From positions 1-28,773 of the forward strand of contig CAYGJZ010000055.1 in the NCBI GenBank assembly GCA_964350265.1: a stretch of 28,773 bases of DNA, given 5' to 3'. The notes under the pieces are model-generated. The model made no database searches, was not told where the DNA came from, and worked only from the letters and a program-made list of their open reading frames with translations. This document shows positions 7,574-17,164 of this stretch, in pieces. The translations under genes and the position numbers were made by a program. Numbering within the stretch: the first letter of the stretch is position 1; each line of letters begins with the position of its first letter. Source of the DNA: BQJD01 sp964350265 (lineage in GTDB: Bacteria > Pseudomonadota > Gammaproteobacteria > Arenicellales > CAJQKF01).

Positions 7574-8745
7574 TGCTCAAGACTCGGCGCATCTCCAACC
7601 TGCTGCTGGTCACGGTGTTCGCCGTGCTGCTGGCGTTGCCGCTGGCGCAGATGACCCTGGACCTTTTCGACGACCCGGTCATCGACGAGAACCGCAGCCC
7701 GGCGCCGCGCCCCGGCATGCCGCGGGACAAGCGATCGCTGCGCGCCTTCCCCGCCGCCTTCAGTGCCTGGTTCGACGATCATCTCGGCATGCGCGGCACC
7801 CTGGTCACCGCCTACCGCTTCCTGACCCAGGACCTCATGCGCTCCGCCGACGCGGTGCTTCAAGGCGACGACGGCTGGCTGTACCTGCTGCGGGACACGG
7901 TCGGCTACGCCGATCGCCTGCCGTTGCCGGCCGACCTGTGCGGTCGCAACCCCTTCGATACGCGGCAACTGGCGCTGTGGGTCGAGGCACTGGAACACAA
8001 CCGTCGCCAGGTCGAGGCTGCCGGATCGCGCTACGTGGTCATGGTCGTGCCCAACAAGCAGACGGTACACGACGGGTTCCTGCCCGGCCGGGTGCGCTGC
8101 GCGCGCGGACCCAGGCGCATGGAGCAACTGCGCCACGCCCTCGCCGCCCACGGCGACTTTCCCTGGATCGACCTCGACGGCCGCTTCCGCGCGCTGGCGG
8201 CCGACGGCGTGCAGCTGTGGCACCCCACCGATACCCACTGGGACGCCACCGGGGCCGCGGCGGGCTACCGCGCGCTGCTCGATTTCGCCGACGACGCCCT
8301 CGGCCGGTCGCTGCCCGACGCGGTGCAGGCAGGCCGGTACCGCATCGTCGCCAGGGAGGGCAGCGGCTGGGGCCTGTCGCGCATGCTGGGCCGGGTATCC
8401 CGGGATCGTGATCGCGCCACCGCCCTCGAGCCGGTGGCGCCGGCGGCGACGTCCCTCGGCAACCGGCTGCCGGAACATGCCCGCGGCCCGCACCGCCCGC
8501 CGGAGCGCTTTGCCCAGCCACAGCCGGCCCTGCCCACCGTGCTGGCCCTGCACGACTCCTTCTTCGGCCAGCGCTTCAAGCAACTGGCGGCGGAGAGCTT
8601 CTCCCGCACCGATTTCGTCTGGCACCGCGGCGAACCCGGCCTGGCACCCTTCCTGCCCCTGGTGCGCCAGCTTCGCCCGGACCTGGTGGTACACGAGATG
8701 GTGGAACGAAACCTGCTGCACCCCTATTTCGAGGAACGGCCGTAG
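7573..8745 (+). CDS. AlgJ/AlgX-like SGNH acyltransferase partner
   Basis: This is a 390-residue protein with one N-terminal signal-anchor helix (about residues 8-25) and a periplasmic SGNH-hydrolase-like domain. It probably receives acyl groups from the MBOAT protein encoded just upstream and transfers them to a polysaccharide or peptidoglycan. The catalytic residues of the AlgJ/AlgX family can be placed: D220 and H222 in TDTHWDATG, and S329 in LHDSFFGQRF. Other typical stretches are AFSAWFDDHLGMRG and VLQGDDGWLYLLRD. The start is a GTG overlapping the MBOAT stop, so translation is likely coupled. The longer frame upstream is only a shadow of the MBOAT gene. The gene ends 26 bases before the convergent suf operon end, with no visible terminator. 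Confidence 0.9.
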   Translation: MLKTRRISNLLLVTVFAVLLALPLAQMTLDLFDDPVIDENRSPAPRPGMPRDKRSLRAFPAAFSAWFDDHLGMRGTLVTAYRFLTQDLMRSADAVLQGDDGWLYLLRDTVGYADRLPLPADLCGRNPFDTRQLALWVEALEHNRRQVEAAGSRYVVMVVPNKQTVHDGFLPGRVRCARGPRRMEQLRHALAAHGDFPWIDLDGRFRALAADGVQLWHPTDTHWDATGAAAGYRALLDFADDALGRSLPDAVQAGRYRIVAREGSGWGLSRMLGRVSRDRDRATALEPVAPAATSLGNRLPEHARGPHRPPERFAQPQPALPTVLALHDSFFGQRFKQLAAESFSRTDFVWHRGEPGLAPFLPLVRQLRPDLVVHEMVERNLLHPYFEERP

Positions 8746-8771
8746 GTCGACACGACGGGAAGGACGAACGC

Positions 8772-9092
8772 TCAGTCCCAGCGGTCGTCGCGCACCTGCA
8801 CGGTGTGGTTCTCCACCCGCACGGGGAAGGTCTGCAAATCCTCGTAGGCCGGCGGGGTGAGCACCTTGCCGGTGCGCACGCTGAAACGCGCACCGTGCCT
8901 GGGACACTCGATCTCGTCACCGAACAGGCAGCCGCTGGCGATCTCCGCGCCGTCGTGGGTGCACACGTCCTCGATGGCGAAGAACTCGCCGTCGATGTTG
9001 AACACCGCGACCATCACGCCATCGACGTCCACCACCTTCACCTCGCCGGGGCCAATGGCGCCGGCGGCCTCGACATCGATCCAGTCGGTCAT
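8772..9092 (-). CDS. Rieske-type [2Fe-2S] ferredoxin (non-heme iron oxygenase ferredoxin subunit family)
   Basis: This is a 106-residue soluble Rieske ferredoxin. The cluster ligands are C44 and H46 (DVCTHDGAE) and C63 and H66 (ECPRHGARF), the full C-x-H/C-x2-H pattern. The start chosen is MTDWIDV at 9092, whose ATG overlaps the sufT stop (TGATG). The frame extends 18 codons upstream, but that part lies inside sufT. As the last gene of the suf operon it may be a client, an electron donor for cluster assembly, or an Fe-S-status-controlled electron carrier. No oxygenase partner is encoded nearby. Family certain, role inferred. Confidence 0.93.
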   Translation of the reverse strand: MTDWIDVEAAGAIGPGEVKVVDVDGVMVAVFNIDGEFFAIEDVCTHDGAEIASGCLFGDEIECPRHGARFSVRTGKVLTPPAYEDLQTFPVRVENHTVQVRDDRWD

Positions 9093-9472
9093 CAGAAGAA
9101 GCCCAGTTCCAGCTTCGCCGATTCGGTCATGCGCTCCGGGGTCCATGGCGGATCCCAGATCAACTCGACGTGGGTGTCCTTGACGCCGTCCACGGCATTG
9201 ACCTCCGAGGCCACGGTGCCGGGGAAGGTCTGCGCCACCGGGCAGCCGGGCGCGGTCAGCGTCATCTCGATGCGCACGTTGGCTTCCGGGTCGATGTCGA
9301 TGCTGTAGACCAGGCCGAGATCGTAGATGTTGACCGGGATTTCCGGATCGAAGATCTCCTTCAGCGCGGCCACGATCTGCTCATGCAAATCCTCGTGGCC
9401 GGACAGCTCGTTACTGCGGTGGTTGAAGGGAGTCACCGTCGACTCGTCTTGGATTGCGTCGGTCTCGTTCAT
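9092..9472 (-). CDS. sufT: SufT, MIP18/DUF59-family Fe-S assembly factor
   Basis: This 126-residue protein has a MIP18/DUF59 domain after a charged, probably disordered 25-residue N-terminus. Diagnostic stretches are FDPEIPVNIYDLGLVYSIDI and MTLTAPGCPVAQTFP, with the conserved C77. SufT proteins help Fe-S cluster maturation under high demand and are often encoded inside suf operons. The start is ATG at 9472. The frame remains open far upstream, but that is the opposite-phase shadow of sufS. It follows sufS by 32 bases and overlaps the Rieske start. Confidence 0.93.
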   Translation of the reverse strand: MNETDAIQDESTVTPFNHRSNELSGHEDLHEQIVAALKEIFDPEIPVNIYDLGLVYSIDIDPEANVRIEMTLTAPGCPVAQTFPGTVASEVNAVDGVKDTHVELIWDPPWTPERMTESAKLELGFF

Positions 9473-9504
9473 GGGTTCGTATCCAGGCCAGTAATCCGGT
9501 CGAC

Positions 9505-10767
9505 TCAGGCGAGCAGCCTGCGCACCTTGTCCACCGAAGCAAAGAATTGCTCGATCTCCTCGCGGGTATTGTAAACCGCGAAGGAGGCACGCACGGTGGC
9601 CGGCAGCGCGAAGCGCTGCATCACCGGCATGGCGCAGTGATGACCGGAGCGCACCGCGATGCCGTCGGCGTCGAGCATCATGCCGACATCGTTGGGATGC
9701 GCGCCGTCCACGGTAAAGGACAGCACGCCCGCCTTGATCGCCGCGCGCCCGACCACCTGGAACCAGTCGCGCTCGGCGGCCAGCGCGGTGGCATGACGCA
9801 GCAGGTCGGCTTCGTGGGCGGCAATGGCCTTGACGCCAAGCCCTTGCATGAAGCGAATGGCGGCAGCGAGGCCAACCGCGCCGGAGACGTTGGGCGTGCC
9901 GGCCTCGAACTTGTGCGGCAGCACGTTGTACTCGGTGTGTTCGAAACTCACCTCGCGGATCATCTCGCCACCACCCTGCCAGGGGGCCATGGCGTCGAGC
10001 AGCGACTCGCGCCCGTAGAGCACGCCGATGCCCGTGGGTCCGTACATCTTGTGCCCGGAGAAGGCATAGAAGTCGCAGTCCAGCGCCTGCACGTCCACCG
10101 GCAGGTGGGGTACCGCCTGGGCACCGTCCACCAGCACGGCGGCGCCGGCGGCACGCGCCTGGCGGGCCAGTCCCGCCACCGGGTTGACGGTGCCGAGGGC
10201 GTTGGAGACGTGGGTCAGCGCCACCATCTTCGGCGAACGCTCGAGCAGCGCGCCGAAGGCGGCCAGGTCGAGTTCGCCGCGATCGTTGATCGGCACCACC
10301 GCCAGCTCGGCACCGGTGCGACGGCACAGCATCTGCCAGGGCACGATGTTGGAGTGGTGCTCCATGGTGGTGACGACAATGACATCACCCGGTTGCACGA
10401 AGGTCTCGCCGAAACTGCTTGCCACCAGGTTGATGGACTCGGTGGTGCCGCGTGTGAAGACGATCTCCCGGGTCGAGGCGGCGTTGACGAAGGCGCGACA
10501 CTGTTCTCGGGCACCCTCGTAGGCATCGGTGGCGCGCTCGCTCAGGGTATGCACGCCGCGATGCACGTTGGCATGGTCGCGTCGATAGTACTCGGCAACC
10601 GCCTCGATGACCGACTCCGGCTTCTGCGAGCTGGCGGCGTTGTCGAGGTAGACCAGCGGCCTGCCCTTGACCTCCTGGTGGAGGATGGGAAACTGGCCAC
10701 GCACGGCGTCGGTGTCGATGCGTGGCACCTTGATCGAGGTGTTGTCGTCTTGCATGAACTGGGACAT
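9505..10767 (-). CDS. sufS: Cysteine desulfurase SufS
   Basis: This is a PLP-dependent group II cysteine desulfurase that takes sulfur from cysteine as an enzyme persulfide and delivers it to the SufBCD scaffold. The PLP lysine is K240 (AFSGHKMYGPTG) and the persulfide-forming cysteine is C378 (VRSGHHCAMPVMQRF). VYLDNAASSQKP and TTMEHHSNIVPW are also family hallmarks. The length of 420 residues is normal. The operon encodes no SufE or SufU, which group II desulfurases normally need for efficient sulfur transfer, so a partner must be encoded elsewhere or be replaced. Confidence 0.96.
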   Translation of the reverse strand: MSQFMQDDNTSIKVPRIDTDAVRGQFPILHQEVKGRPLVYLDNAASSQKPESVIEAVAEYYRRDHANVHRGVHTLSERATDAYEGAREQCRAFVNAASTREIVFTRGTTESINLVASSFGETFVQPGDVIVVTTMEHHSNIVPWQMLCRRTGAELAVVPINDRGELDLAAFGALLERSPKMVALTHVSNALGTVNPVAGLARQARAAGAAVLVDGAQAVPHLPVDVQALDCDFYAFSGHKMYGPTGIGVLYGRESLLDAMAPWQGGGEMIREVSFEHTEYNVLPHKFEAGTPNVSGAVGLAAAIRFMQGLGVKAIAAHEADLLRHATALAAERDWFQVVGRAAIKAGVLSFTVDGAHPNDVGMMLDADGIAVRSGHHCAMPVMQRFALPATVRASFAVYNTREEIEQFFASVDKVRRLLA

Positions 10768-10796
10768 GTCGTTCCTTGTCGGGTGTCGTATGCGGT

Positions 10797-12107
10797 TCAG
10801 TCGGTCCGGCCGAGCTTGTGCCGGATGCGTTGGTCAATGTGTGCGCGCAGCGGCTCGATGGAGATCCCCGCCACCGCGGCATCGGCAAAGGCGATGGTCA
10901 ACAGGGCGCGGGCATCCTCTTCGTCGATGCCCCTGGATCGCAGGTAGAACACCGAGTCTTCATCGAGCTGGCCGACGGTAGCGCCGTGCGCGCACTTGAC
11001 GTCGTCGGCGTAGATCTCCAGTTGCGGCTTGGTGTCGATCTCGGCGTCGGCGGAAAGCAGCAGGTTGTGGTTGTTCTGTTCCGAGTCGGTCTGCTGGGCA
11101 TCGGGGTGAACCACGATGCGCCCGTGGAACACGGCCCGGGCACGACCATCGAGCACCGACTTGTACAGTTCGCGACTGGTGCATCGCTCGACCACGTGCT
11201 CCACCGTGGTGTGGTTGTCGATATGCTGGCGACCGTTGCCCAGCGCCAGGCCGTTGAGCCGGCACTCGGCGCCGGCCTCGACCAGTGCCACGCGCAGGTC
11301 GTTGCGCACCAGCAGGCCATCCAGGGAAACGGTGTTGAGGGTGCAGCGGCTGTCAGCCTGCTGCCGCACGTAGAGGCCGCCGACATGACCGCCGCGCTCG
11401 CCCTCTTCCTGCAGCCGGGTGTACTCCACCTCGGCGCCCCTGGCGAGGAACATCTCGGTGACCGCATTGGTGAGGCTGCGGTCTTCACCGACCACCACGT
11501 ATCGCTCGAGCAGGCGCAGGCGGGCACCGGCGCCGACCACGACGAGGTTGCGCGGCTGCACCAGCGGTGAACGTCCGTCGGCCCTGGAAACGAAGACGAT
11601 CTCCAGCGGGATGTCGACCTCGACGCCGTCGGCCACCTGCAACCAGGCGCCGTCGACGGCGAAGGCATCGTTCAACGCCACCAGCCCGTGACCGGCGTCG
11701 GGCATTGCCGCGCCCAGCCAAGGCCGCAGCCGCTCACCGTCATCGGCGAGACAATGGCCAAGCGAGCCGAACTCGACGCCGTCGGGCAGCTGGTCGAGCC
11801 CGGACAGGGACGGCTCGACGCGGCCATCGACCAGCACCAGGCGAACGGCCTGCAGGCCATCGATGGCAGGGATCGATGCCGGTGCGCCGACCGCTTCGAA
11901 GCCAGCCGGCACGTAGTCGTGGCGGGTGACGGCACGCAGGTCGGTGTACTTCCAGTCTTCCAGGCGGGGCGTCGGCACGCCTTCGGCGCGAAAGCGTTCG
12001 CGCGCCTGCGCGCGGCGTTGCCGCATCCAGCCGGGATCGCGCCCGGCATGGTCGTTGGCGGCCGCCTCCAGGGTGGCCAGCGCGTCGTCTTGGGTCAGCT
12101 TCACCAT
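10797..12107 (-). CDS. sufD: Fe-S cluster assembly protein SufD
   Basis: SufD forms the SufBC2D scaffold complex with SufB and SufC. Conserved features are QNNHNLLLSADAEIDTKPQL and the VKCAHGATVGQLDEDSVFYL stretch, whose histidine (H360 in E. coli numbering) helps bind iron at the SufB-SufD interface. The start is placed at ATG 12107, with GGTGAAG just upstream. A GTG at 12116 overlapping the sufC stop is an alternative that adds three residues. From 12107 the length is 436 residues. sufS follows after 29 bases. Confidence 0.95.
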   Translation of the reverse strand: MVKLTQDDALATLEAAANDHAGRDPGWMRQRRAQARERFRAEGVPTPRLEDWKYTDLRAVTRHDYVPAGFEAVGAPASIPAIDGLQAVRLVLVDGRVEPSLSGLDQLPDGVEFGSLGHCLADDGERLRPWLGAAMPDAGHGLVALNDAFAVDGAWLQVADGVEVDIPLEIVFVSRADGRSPLVQPRNLVVVGAGARLRLLERYVVVGEDRSLTNAVTEMFLARGAEVEYTRLQEEGERGGHVGGLYVRQQADSRCTLNTVSLDGLLVRNDLRVALVEAGAECRLNGLALGNGRQHIDNHTTVEHVVERCTSRELYKSVLDGRARAVFHGRIVVHPDAQQTDSEQNNHNLLLSADAEIDTKPQLEIYADDVKCAHGATVGQLDEDSVFYLRSRGIDEEDARALLTIAFADAAVAGISIEPLRAHIDQRIRHKLGRTD

Positions 12108-12112
12108 CGTCT

Positions 12113-12874
<762 letters not shown>

Positions 12875-12942
12875 GTCAAACGTCTACCTGGTATGTCTGT
12901 AAGTAATTCAATCGTGATTCGTCAGTCCCGGGGCGAAGCGGC

Positions 12943-14391
<1,449 letters not shown>

Positions 14392-14428
14392 GTTGTCTAT
14401 CGTGGTAAGAAGAAATGGATCGGCGTGG

Positions 14429-14917
14429 TCAACCGCCGGCCGAAACCTTGGCGCCGAACAGCACCCGGGCGCTGGGCGTTTCCACCGCCGCCGGGACACC
14501 GTCGCAGGACCGGCCACGCTCGCGGTCGATCAGCACGCCAAGGGTGATGTCGTCGAGAAACAGGTAGATCTGCTCGCTCAGGTCGCTCCACAGTTCGTGG
14601 GTCAGGCAGCGCTCGCCGTCGCGGCAGTTCTCACGCCCGCCGCAACGGGTGATGTCGATCTTTTCGTCCACCGACAGGATGATGTCGGCGATGGAAATCT
14701 CGCCCGGCTGGCGTGCCAGGCGATAGCCGCCACCCGGGCCCCGGGTTCCCTTGACCAGCCCGCTCTTGCGCAGCCGTGCGAACAACTGCTCGAGATAGGA
14801 CAGGGAGATTTCCTGGTTGGAGGCAATATCGTGCAGCGTCACTGGCCGGGCATCCTGGTGAATGGCCAGGTCAAGCATGGCGGTGACGGCGTATCGGCCC
14901 TTGGTGGTCAGTCTCAT
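14429..14917 (-). CDS. iscR: Rrf2-family Fe-S sensing regulator IscR
   Basis: This is a DNA-binding regulator that senses Fe-S status with a [2Fe-2S] cluster and controls Fe-S assembly genes. The N-terminal winged helix (MRLTTKGRYAVTAMLDLA) is typical. The cluster ligands C92, C98, C104 and H107 (TRCGGRENCRDGERCLTHEL) sit at the same residue numbers as in E. coli IscR. The preferred start is ATG 14917 (162 residues); an ATG at 14926 adds three residues. It is the first gene of the suf operon. In many gammaproteobacteria iscR heads the isc operon, so here it presumably represses suf when clusters are plentiful. The promoter at 15068-15097 overlaps a probable IscR site. Confidence 0.96.
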   Translation of the reverse strand: MRLTTKGRYAVTAMLDLAIHQDARPVTLHDIASNQEISLSYLEQLFARLRKSGLVKGTRGPGGGYRLARQPGEISIADIILSVDEKIDITRCGGRENCRDGERCLTHELWSDLSEQIYLFLDDITLGVLIDRERGRSCDGVPAAVETPSARVLFGAKVSAGG

Positions 14918-15067
14918 GTCGTGCATTCCATCTGGAGGATCGTACCTGCGAGTAACGTGGCGGCTGGCGATCTACCCGGCTTGCCGTTTTCGGCCGCGAA
15001 CCCGGCCCGACCTGGGTCGAAAAGTGGGTGCTGCGGCGCAAAAAACCAACTGTTTACGTCAGAAACT

Positions 15068-15097
15068 ATCCTAGCAATTTCACAGTAATTTAGTCAA
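15068..15097 (-). promoter_or_regulatory. Candidate sigma-70 promoter of the iscR-suf operon
   Basis: On the minus strand, -35 TTGACT (15092-15097, five of six consensus) and -10 TAGGAT (15068-15073) are 18 bases apart in a markedly AT-rich stretch. This would give a leader of about 145 bases before the iscR ATG. Confidence 0.6.
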
Positions 15098-15101
15098 GTT
15101 T
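15077..15101 (-). promoter_or_regulatory. Probable IscR type-1 operator
   Basis: The minus strand reads AAACTTGACTAAATTACTG followed by TGAAAT. The first 17 positions match the known type-1 IscR consensus (ATASYYGACTRWWWYAGTC...) at all but two places, while the distal half is poor. It covers the -35 element, the geometry expected for autorepression by [2Fe-2S]-IscR. The match was made by eye. Confidence 0.55.
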
Positions 15102-15511
15102 GTCTCTGCCGCCGAATCCATGCTGCCAGGCGGTGGGGCGGGCGCCACGAACGGCTGGCAACGACCGTTGGTCCACCGCTGCGCGACACCTCGTCGGCGC
15201 GTGCCGCGCGATCGCACGACGGCTCGTGCACGAGGCGGTCGTGTCATTGCCGTTGCGCCCGAATCGATCACCGGTGCCGGCGGTGCCGTCGAACCGATGG
15301 AACCACCCGGGTGCGCATGCTTGCATGTAGTCTTCACAAGCTCCTTGAACGATCACGCGCAAGCCGTTACCCACACCTCGACGGACACGTTGTCGAGGTC
15401 GCGTGGAAGGAATTTCCCGACCCCGCGCAAGCGTGTCTGCGCAGAGCCGAAAGAACACGGTACCGAGAGGATCGAAAACGCCGTTGGCCAGCAAATAGAC
15501 TGGTGAAACGA
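15102..15511. other. Non-coding gap between the iscR and HU promoters
   Basis: About 410 bases without a convincing gene. Short reading frames exist on both strands, but they give arginine- and proline-rich proteins with no recognisable motif, and one runs through the iscR promoter. It contains an 8-bp perfect inverted repeat, ACCTCGAC/GTCGAGGT (15375-15382 and 15392-15399, 9-base loop), and a small palindrome CATGC-TT-GCATG (about 15317-15328). Neither is followed by a T tract. A small RNA or long leader is possible but unsupported. Confidence 0.6.
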
Positions 15512-15540
15512 TATACAACCCTATGGGGGTATGCTATTTT
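15512..15540 (+). promoter_or_regulatory. Candidate extended -10 promoter for the HU-like gene
   Basis: -35 TATACA (15512-15517), 17-base spacer, then TGC-TATTTT (15532-15540), an extended -10. The spacer holds a short CCC-TAT-GGG palindrome. The ATG lies 53 bases downstream, preceded by GAGGGG about 11 bases before it. Confidence 0.48.
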
Positions 15541-15592
15541 CCCGGCTCGTCCGTTACCTACAACACTTGATTCACGAGGGGTTTGAATACCT

Positions 15593-15964
15593 ATGGCCGT
15601 CAGAAAGAAAGCGACCACGAAAAAGGTTGCTACCAGGAAGGCGCCGGCAATCGCCAGCAAGCAGACCAAGACCCAGGTCATCCAGTCGATTTCCGACTCC
15701 ACCGGCATGACCAAGAAGGATGTCGCTGCCGTTCTTTCCGCGCTCGGCGACCTGGTCCAGGGACACATGCGCAAGCGCGGTTCCGGCGAGTTCCAGATTC
15801 CCGAGACCGGGGTCAAGATTCGCCGCGTGAAGAAGCCTGCACGCAAGGCACGCATGGGACGCAACCCGGCCACCGGGGAGGAGATCAAGATTGCCGCGAA
15901 ACCGGCCAGCACCACGGTGCGCGTCACCGCGCTGAAGTCGCTGAAGGAGTCGGTGAAGAGCTAG
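15593..15964 (+). CDS. HU/IHF-family DNA-binding protein with a basic N-terminal tail
   Basis: This 123-residue nucleoid-associated protein bends and compacts DNA. Residues 1-27 form a Lys/Ala/Thr-rich tail (MAVRKKATTKKVATRK). From about residue 28 the HU fold follows: TKTQVIQSISDSTGMTKKDV, GSGEFQIPETGVKIRRV, and the DNA-contacting arm with RMGRNPATGEEIKI, the HU signature in which the proline intercalates into DNA. It is longer than standard ~90-residue HU because of the tail and a modified arm (KKPARKA). It appears to be a single-gene unit, with its own promoter upstream and a strong terminator 45 bases downstream. It is not hupA/hupB or ihf, so no symbol is given. Confidence 0.93.
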   Translation: MAVRKKATTKKVATRKAPAIASKQTKTQVIQSISDSTGMTKKDVAAVLSALGDLVQGHMRKRGSGEFQIPETGVKIRRVKKPARKARMGRNPATGEEIKIAAKPASTTVRVTALKSLKESVKS

Positions 15965-16009
15965 GACATCACGCCGTCCGGTTCCTCGTGAGCGGTACCG
16001 GCGACCTGG

Positions 16010-16040
16010 CAGAAAAAGGCGCCTCCGGCGCCTTTTTCTG
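16010..16040 (+). terminator. Strong intrinsic terminator after the HU-like gene
   Basis: A perfect 14-bp inverted repeat: left arm 16010-16023 (CAGAAAAAGGCGCC), loop TCC, right arm 16027-16040 (GGCGCCTTTTTCTG). The GC core is followed by five T on the plus strand and, symmetrically, on the minus strand. It is therefore potentially bidirectional, though no gene approaches from the right. Confidence 0.9.
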
Positions 16041-16100
16041 CTTCCGAACCCCGGTGCCCCCGCCTCGACGGCTGCGCGGCATCGGCGCGGCACGGGATTG

Positions 16101-16129
16101 TTGCGATGCACAAACCCCCTTGTTATAGT
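16101..16129 (+). promoter_or_regulatory. Candidate sigma-70 promoter for the H1-like gene
   Basis: -35 TTGCGA (16101-16106), 17-base spacer, -10 TATAGT (16124-16129, five of six consensus). It lies 42 bases upstream of an ATG at 16171 that has a perfect GGAGG seven bases before it. Confidence 0.62.
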
Positions 16130-16170
16130 CGTTTTCCCGCACCCAACGTGGCTCTCCCGGAGGCATCGAC

Positions 16171-16632
16171 ATGGCCCGCACACGCACCGTGAAAACCCCC
16201 GCACGCCGCCGCGCAGCCAGCCGCGAGACGTCGGCGGCGAAGACCAGCACCAAGCCCGCCGCGAAAAAGGCGACACGCCGAAAAGCCGGCGCGAGCAAGG
16301 TCAGCCCGTCCCGCGCACGGCGCAGCACCCGTGTTCCGGCCACGGCGACTGGCGACCACGGTATGCCGGCCACCAGCGAGGTCTCCATGGCAGGCGCGGA
16401 CCCCCTGCTGCACTGGCCATGGGCGGCCGCGCGGCACTACCGGGTCCATTGCATCGACCCGCTGATGCCGTGGCGGACCGAGGTCGACGTTGCCGATGCC
16501 ATCGAAGCGGTGACCCGGCAACACGCCGAGAACCTGCACCTGGCGACCCGGCTTTCCCTGCACTGCGCCCACACCTTCCAGCAACTGTGGAGCGACATCG
16601 CCGCGCGCGGCATGGCCCGGTACCCGGCATGA
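16171..16632 (+). CDS. Unrecognised protein with a histone-H1-like basic N-terminus and a helical C-terminus
   Basis: This protein has 153 residues and is not assigned to a named family. Residues 1-60 are a Lys/Arg/Ala/Thr/Ser-rich low-complexity tail (for example KPAAKKATRRKAGASK), like bacterial H1-like or PhaF-type tails and probably able to bind DNA. Residues 75-153 look like a compact helical domain (HWPWAAARHYRVHCIDPLMP, then VADAIEAVTRQHAENLHLA and TFQQLWSDIAARGMARYP), faintly reminiscent of phasins. A good promoter and a textbook Shine-Dalgarno show it is a real, probably well-expressed gene. Its stop overlaps the VOC start as ATGA. The adjacent HU gene also has a basic tail, which suggests but does not prove a nucleoid role. 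Confidence 0.8.
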   Translation: MARTRTVKTPARRRAASRETSAAKTSTKPAAKKATRRKAGASKVSPSRARRSTRVPATATGDHGMPATSEVSMAGADPLLHWPWAAARHYRVHCIDPLMPWRTEVDVADAIEAVTRQHAENLHLATRLSLHCAHTFQQLWSDIAARGMARYPA

Positions 16633-16994
16633 GCCTTGCCCTGCAAGCGGTCAACACCATCTTGTACACCGACCGCTTCGACGAGTGCCGGAGCTTCTAC
16701 CAGGCATTGCCGGGCTTCGCGGTGAACGTCTCCATGGACTGGTTCGTGGAGTTCCGTGCCGGCCCGGCCTTCGTCAGCATCGCCCAGGCCAGCCGCACGC
16801 GCATCGATGCCGGTGACGGCACCGGCCTGACCCTGACTTTTCGCGTCGACGACGCCGACGTCGCCCACCGGGCGCTGCGCGAGGCGGGCTTCACGCCCGA
16901 TGAACCGGGCGACCACGCCTGGGGGGCGCGGACCTTCTACCTCTACGACCCGGACGGTCGTCGCATCGAGTTCTGGTCGTCGCTCGAGGCCTGA
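16629..16994 (+). CDS. VOC (glyoxalase/bleomycin-resistance fold) family protein
   Basis: This 121-residue protein has the two βαβββ halves of the VOC fold: VNTILYTDRFDECRSFYQAL at the N-terminus and DADVAHRALREAGF followed by RTFYLYDPDGRRIEFWS at the C-terminus, with the family's YDPDG-IEF ending. The usual first-strand histidine metal ligand is not evident, so it may not be a canonical metalloenzyme. Its ATG overlaps the stop of the H1-like gene (ATGA), so both are probably co-transcribed. The last 52 bases are overlapped by the convergent 73-residue gene. Substrate unknown. Confidence 0.87.
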   Translation: MSLALQAVNTILYTDRFDECRSFYQALPGFAVNVSMDWFVEFRAGPAFVSIAQASRTRIDAGDGTGLTLTFRVDDADVAHRALREAGFTPDEPGDHAWGARTFYLYDPDGRRIEFWSSLEA

Positions 16995-17164
16995 TCGGCC
17001 AGCAACGCATCAAGGTCGAGGCTGCGGATCCGGTCCAGGGCGACGTCCCAGGCGCCCTGCTGGCACAGTCCGCTCATGCGCGCATCGTCGTAGCCGGCGA
17101 TGGCGGCTTCCAGGCAGGCCCGGCGAACCGCCTCGGCCAACACGGTCTTTTCTCGTCTAGACAT
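16943..17164 (-). CDS. Small helical protein, partner of the DsrC-like gene
   Basis: A 73-residue protein I cannot assign. It is predicted to be mostly helical (EAVRRACLEAAIAGYDDARM, GLCQQGAWDVALDRIRSLDL), with two cysteines (C17 and C34) and a polar tail. Its ATG lies inside the end of the DsrC-like gene (8-base overlap), so the two are very likely translated together and may act together. The 3' end overlaps the convergent VOC gene by 52 bases, which is long for two real genes, so the true C-terminus matters. The coupling supports that it is real. Confidence 0.65.
   Translation of the reverse strand: MSRREKTVLAEAVRRACLEAAIAGYDDARMSGLCQQGAWDVALDRIRSLDLDALLADQASSDDQNSMRRPSGS

Noticed and set aside
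15080..15518. Small minus-strand frames (from 15337 or 15518) in the iscR-HU gap, one with AAGGAG near a GTG
   Set aside because: They run through the iscR promoter/operator, the protein is Arg/Pro-rich without motifs, and the spacing from AAGGAG to GTG is too short.
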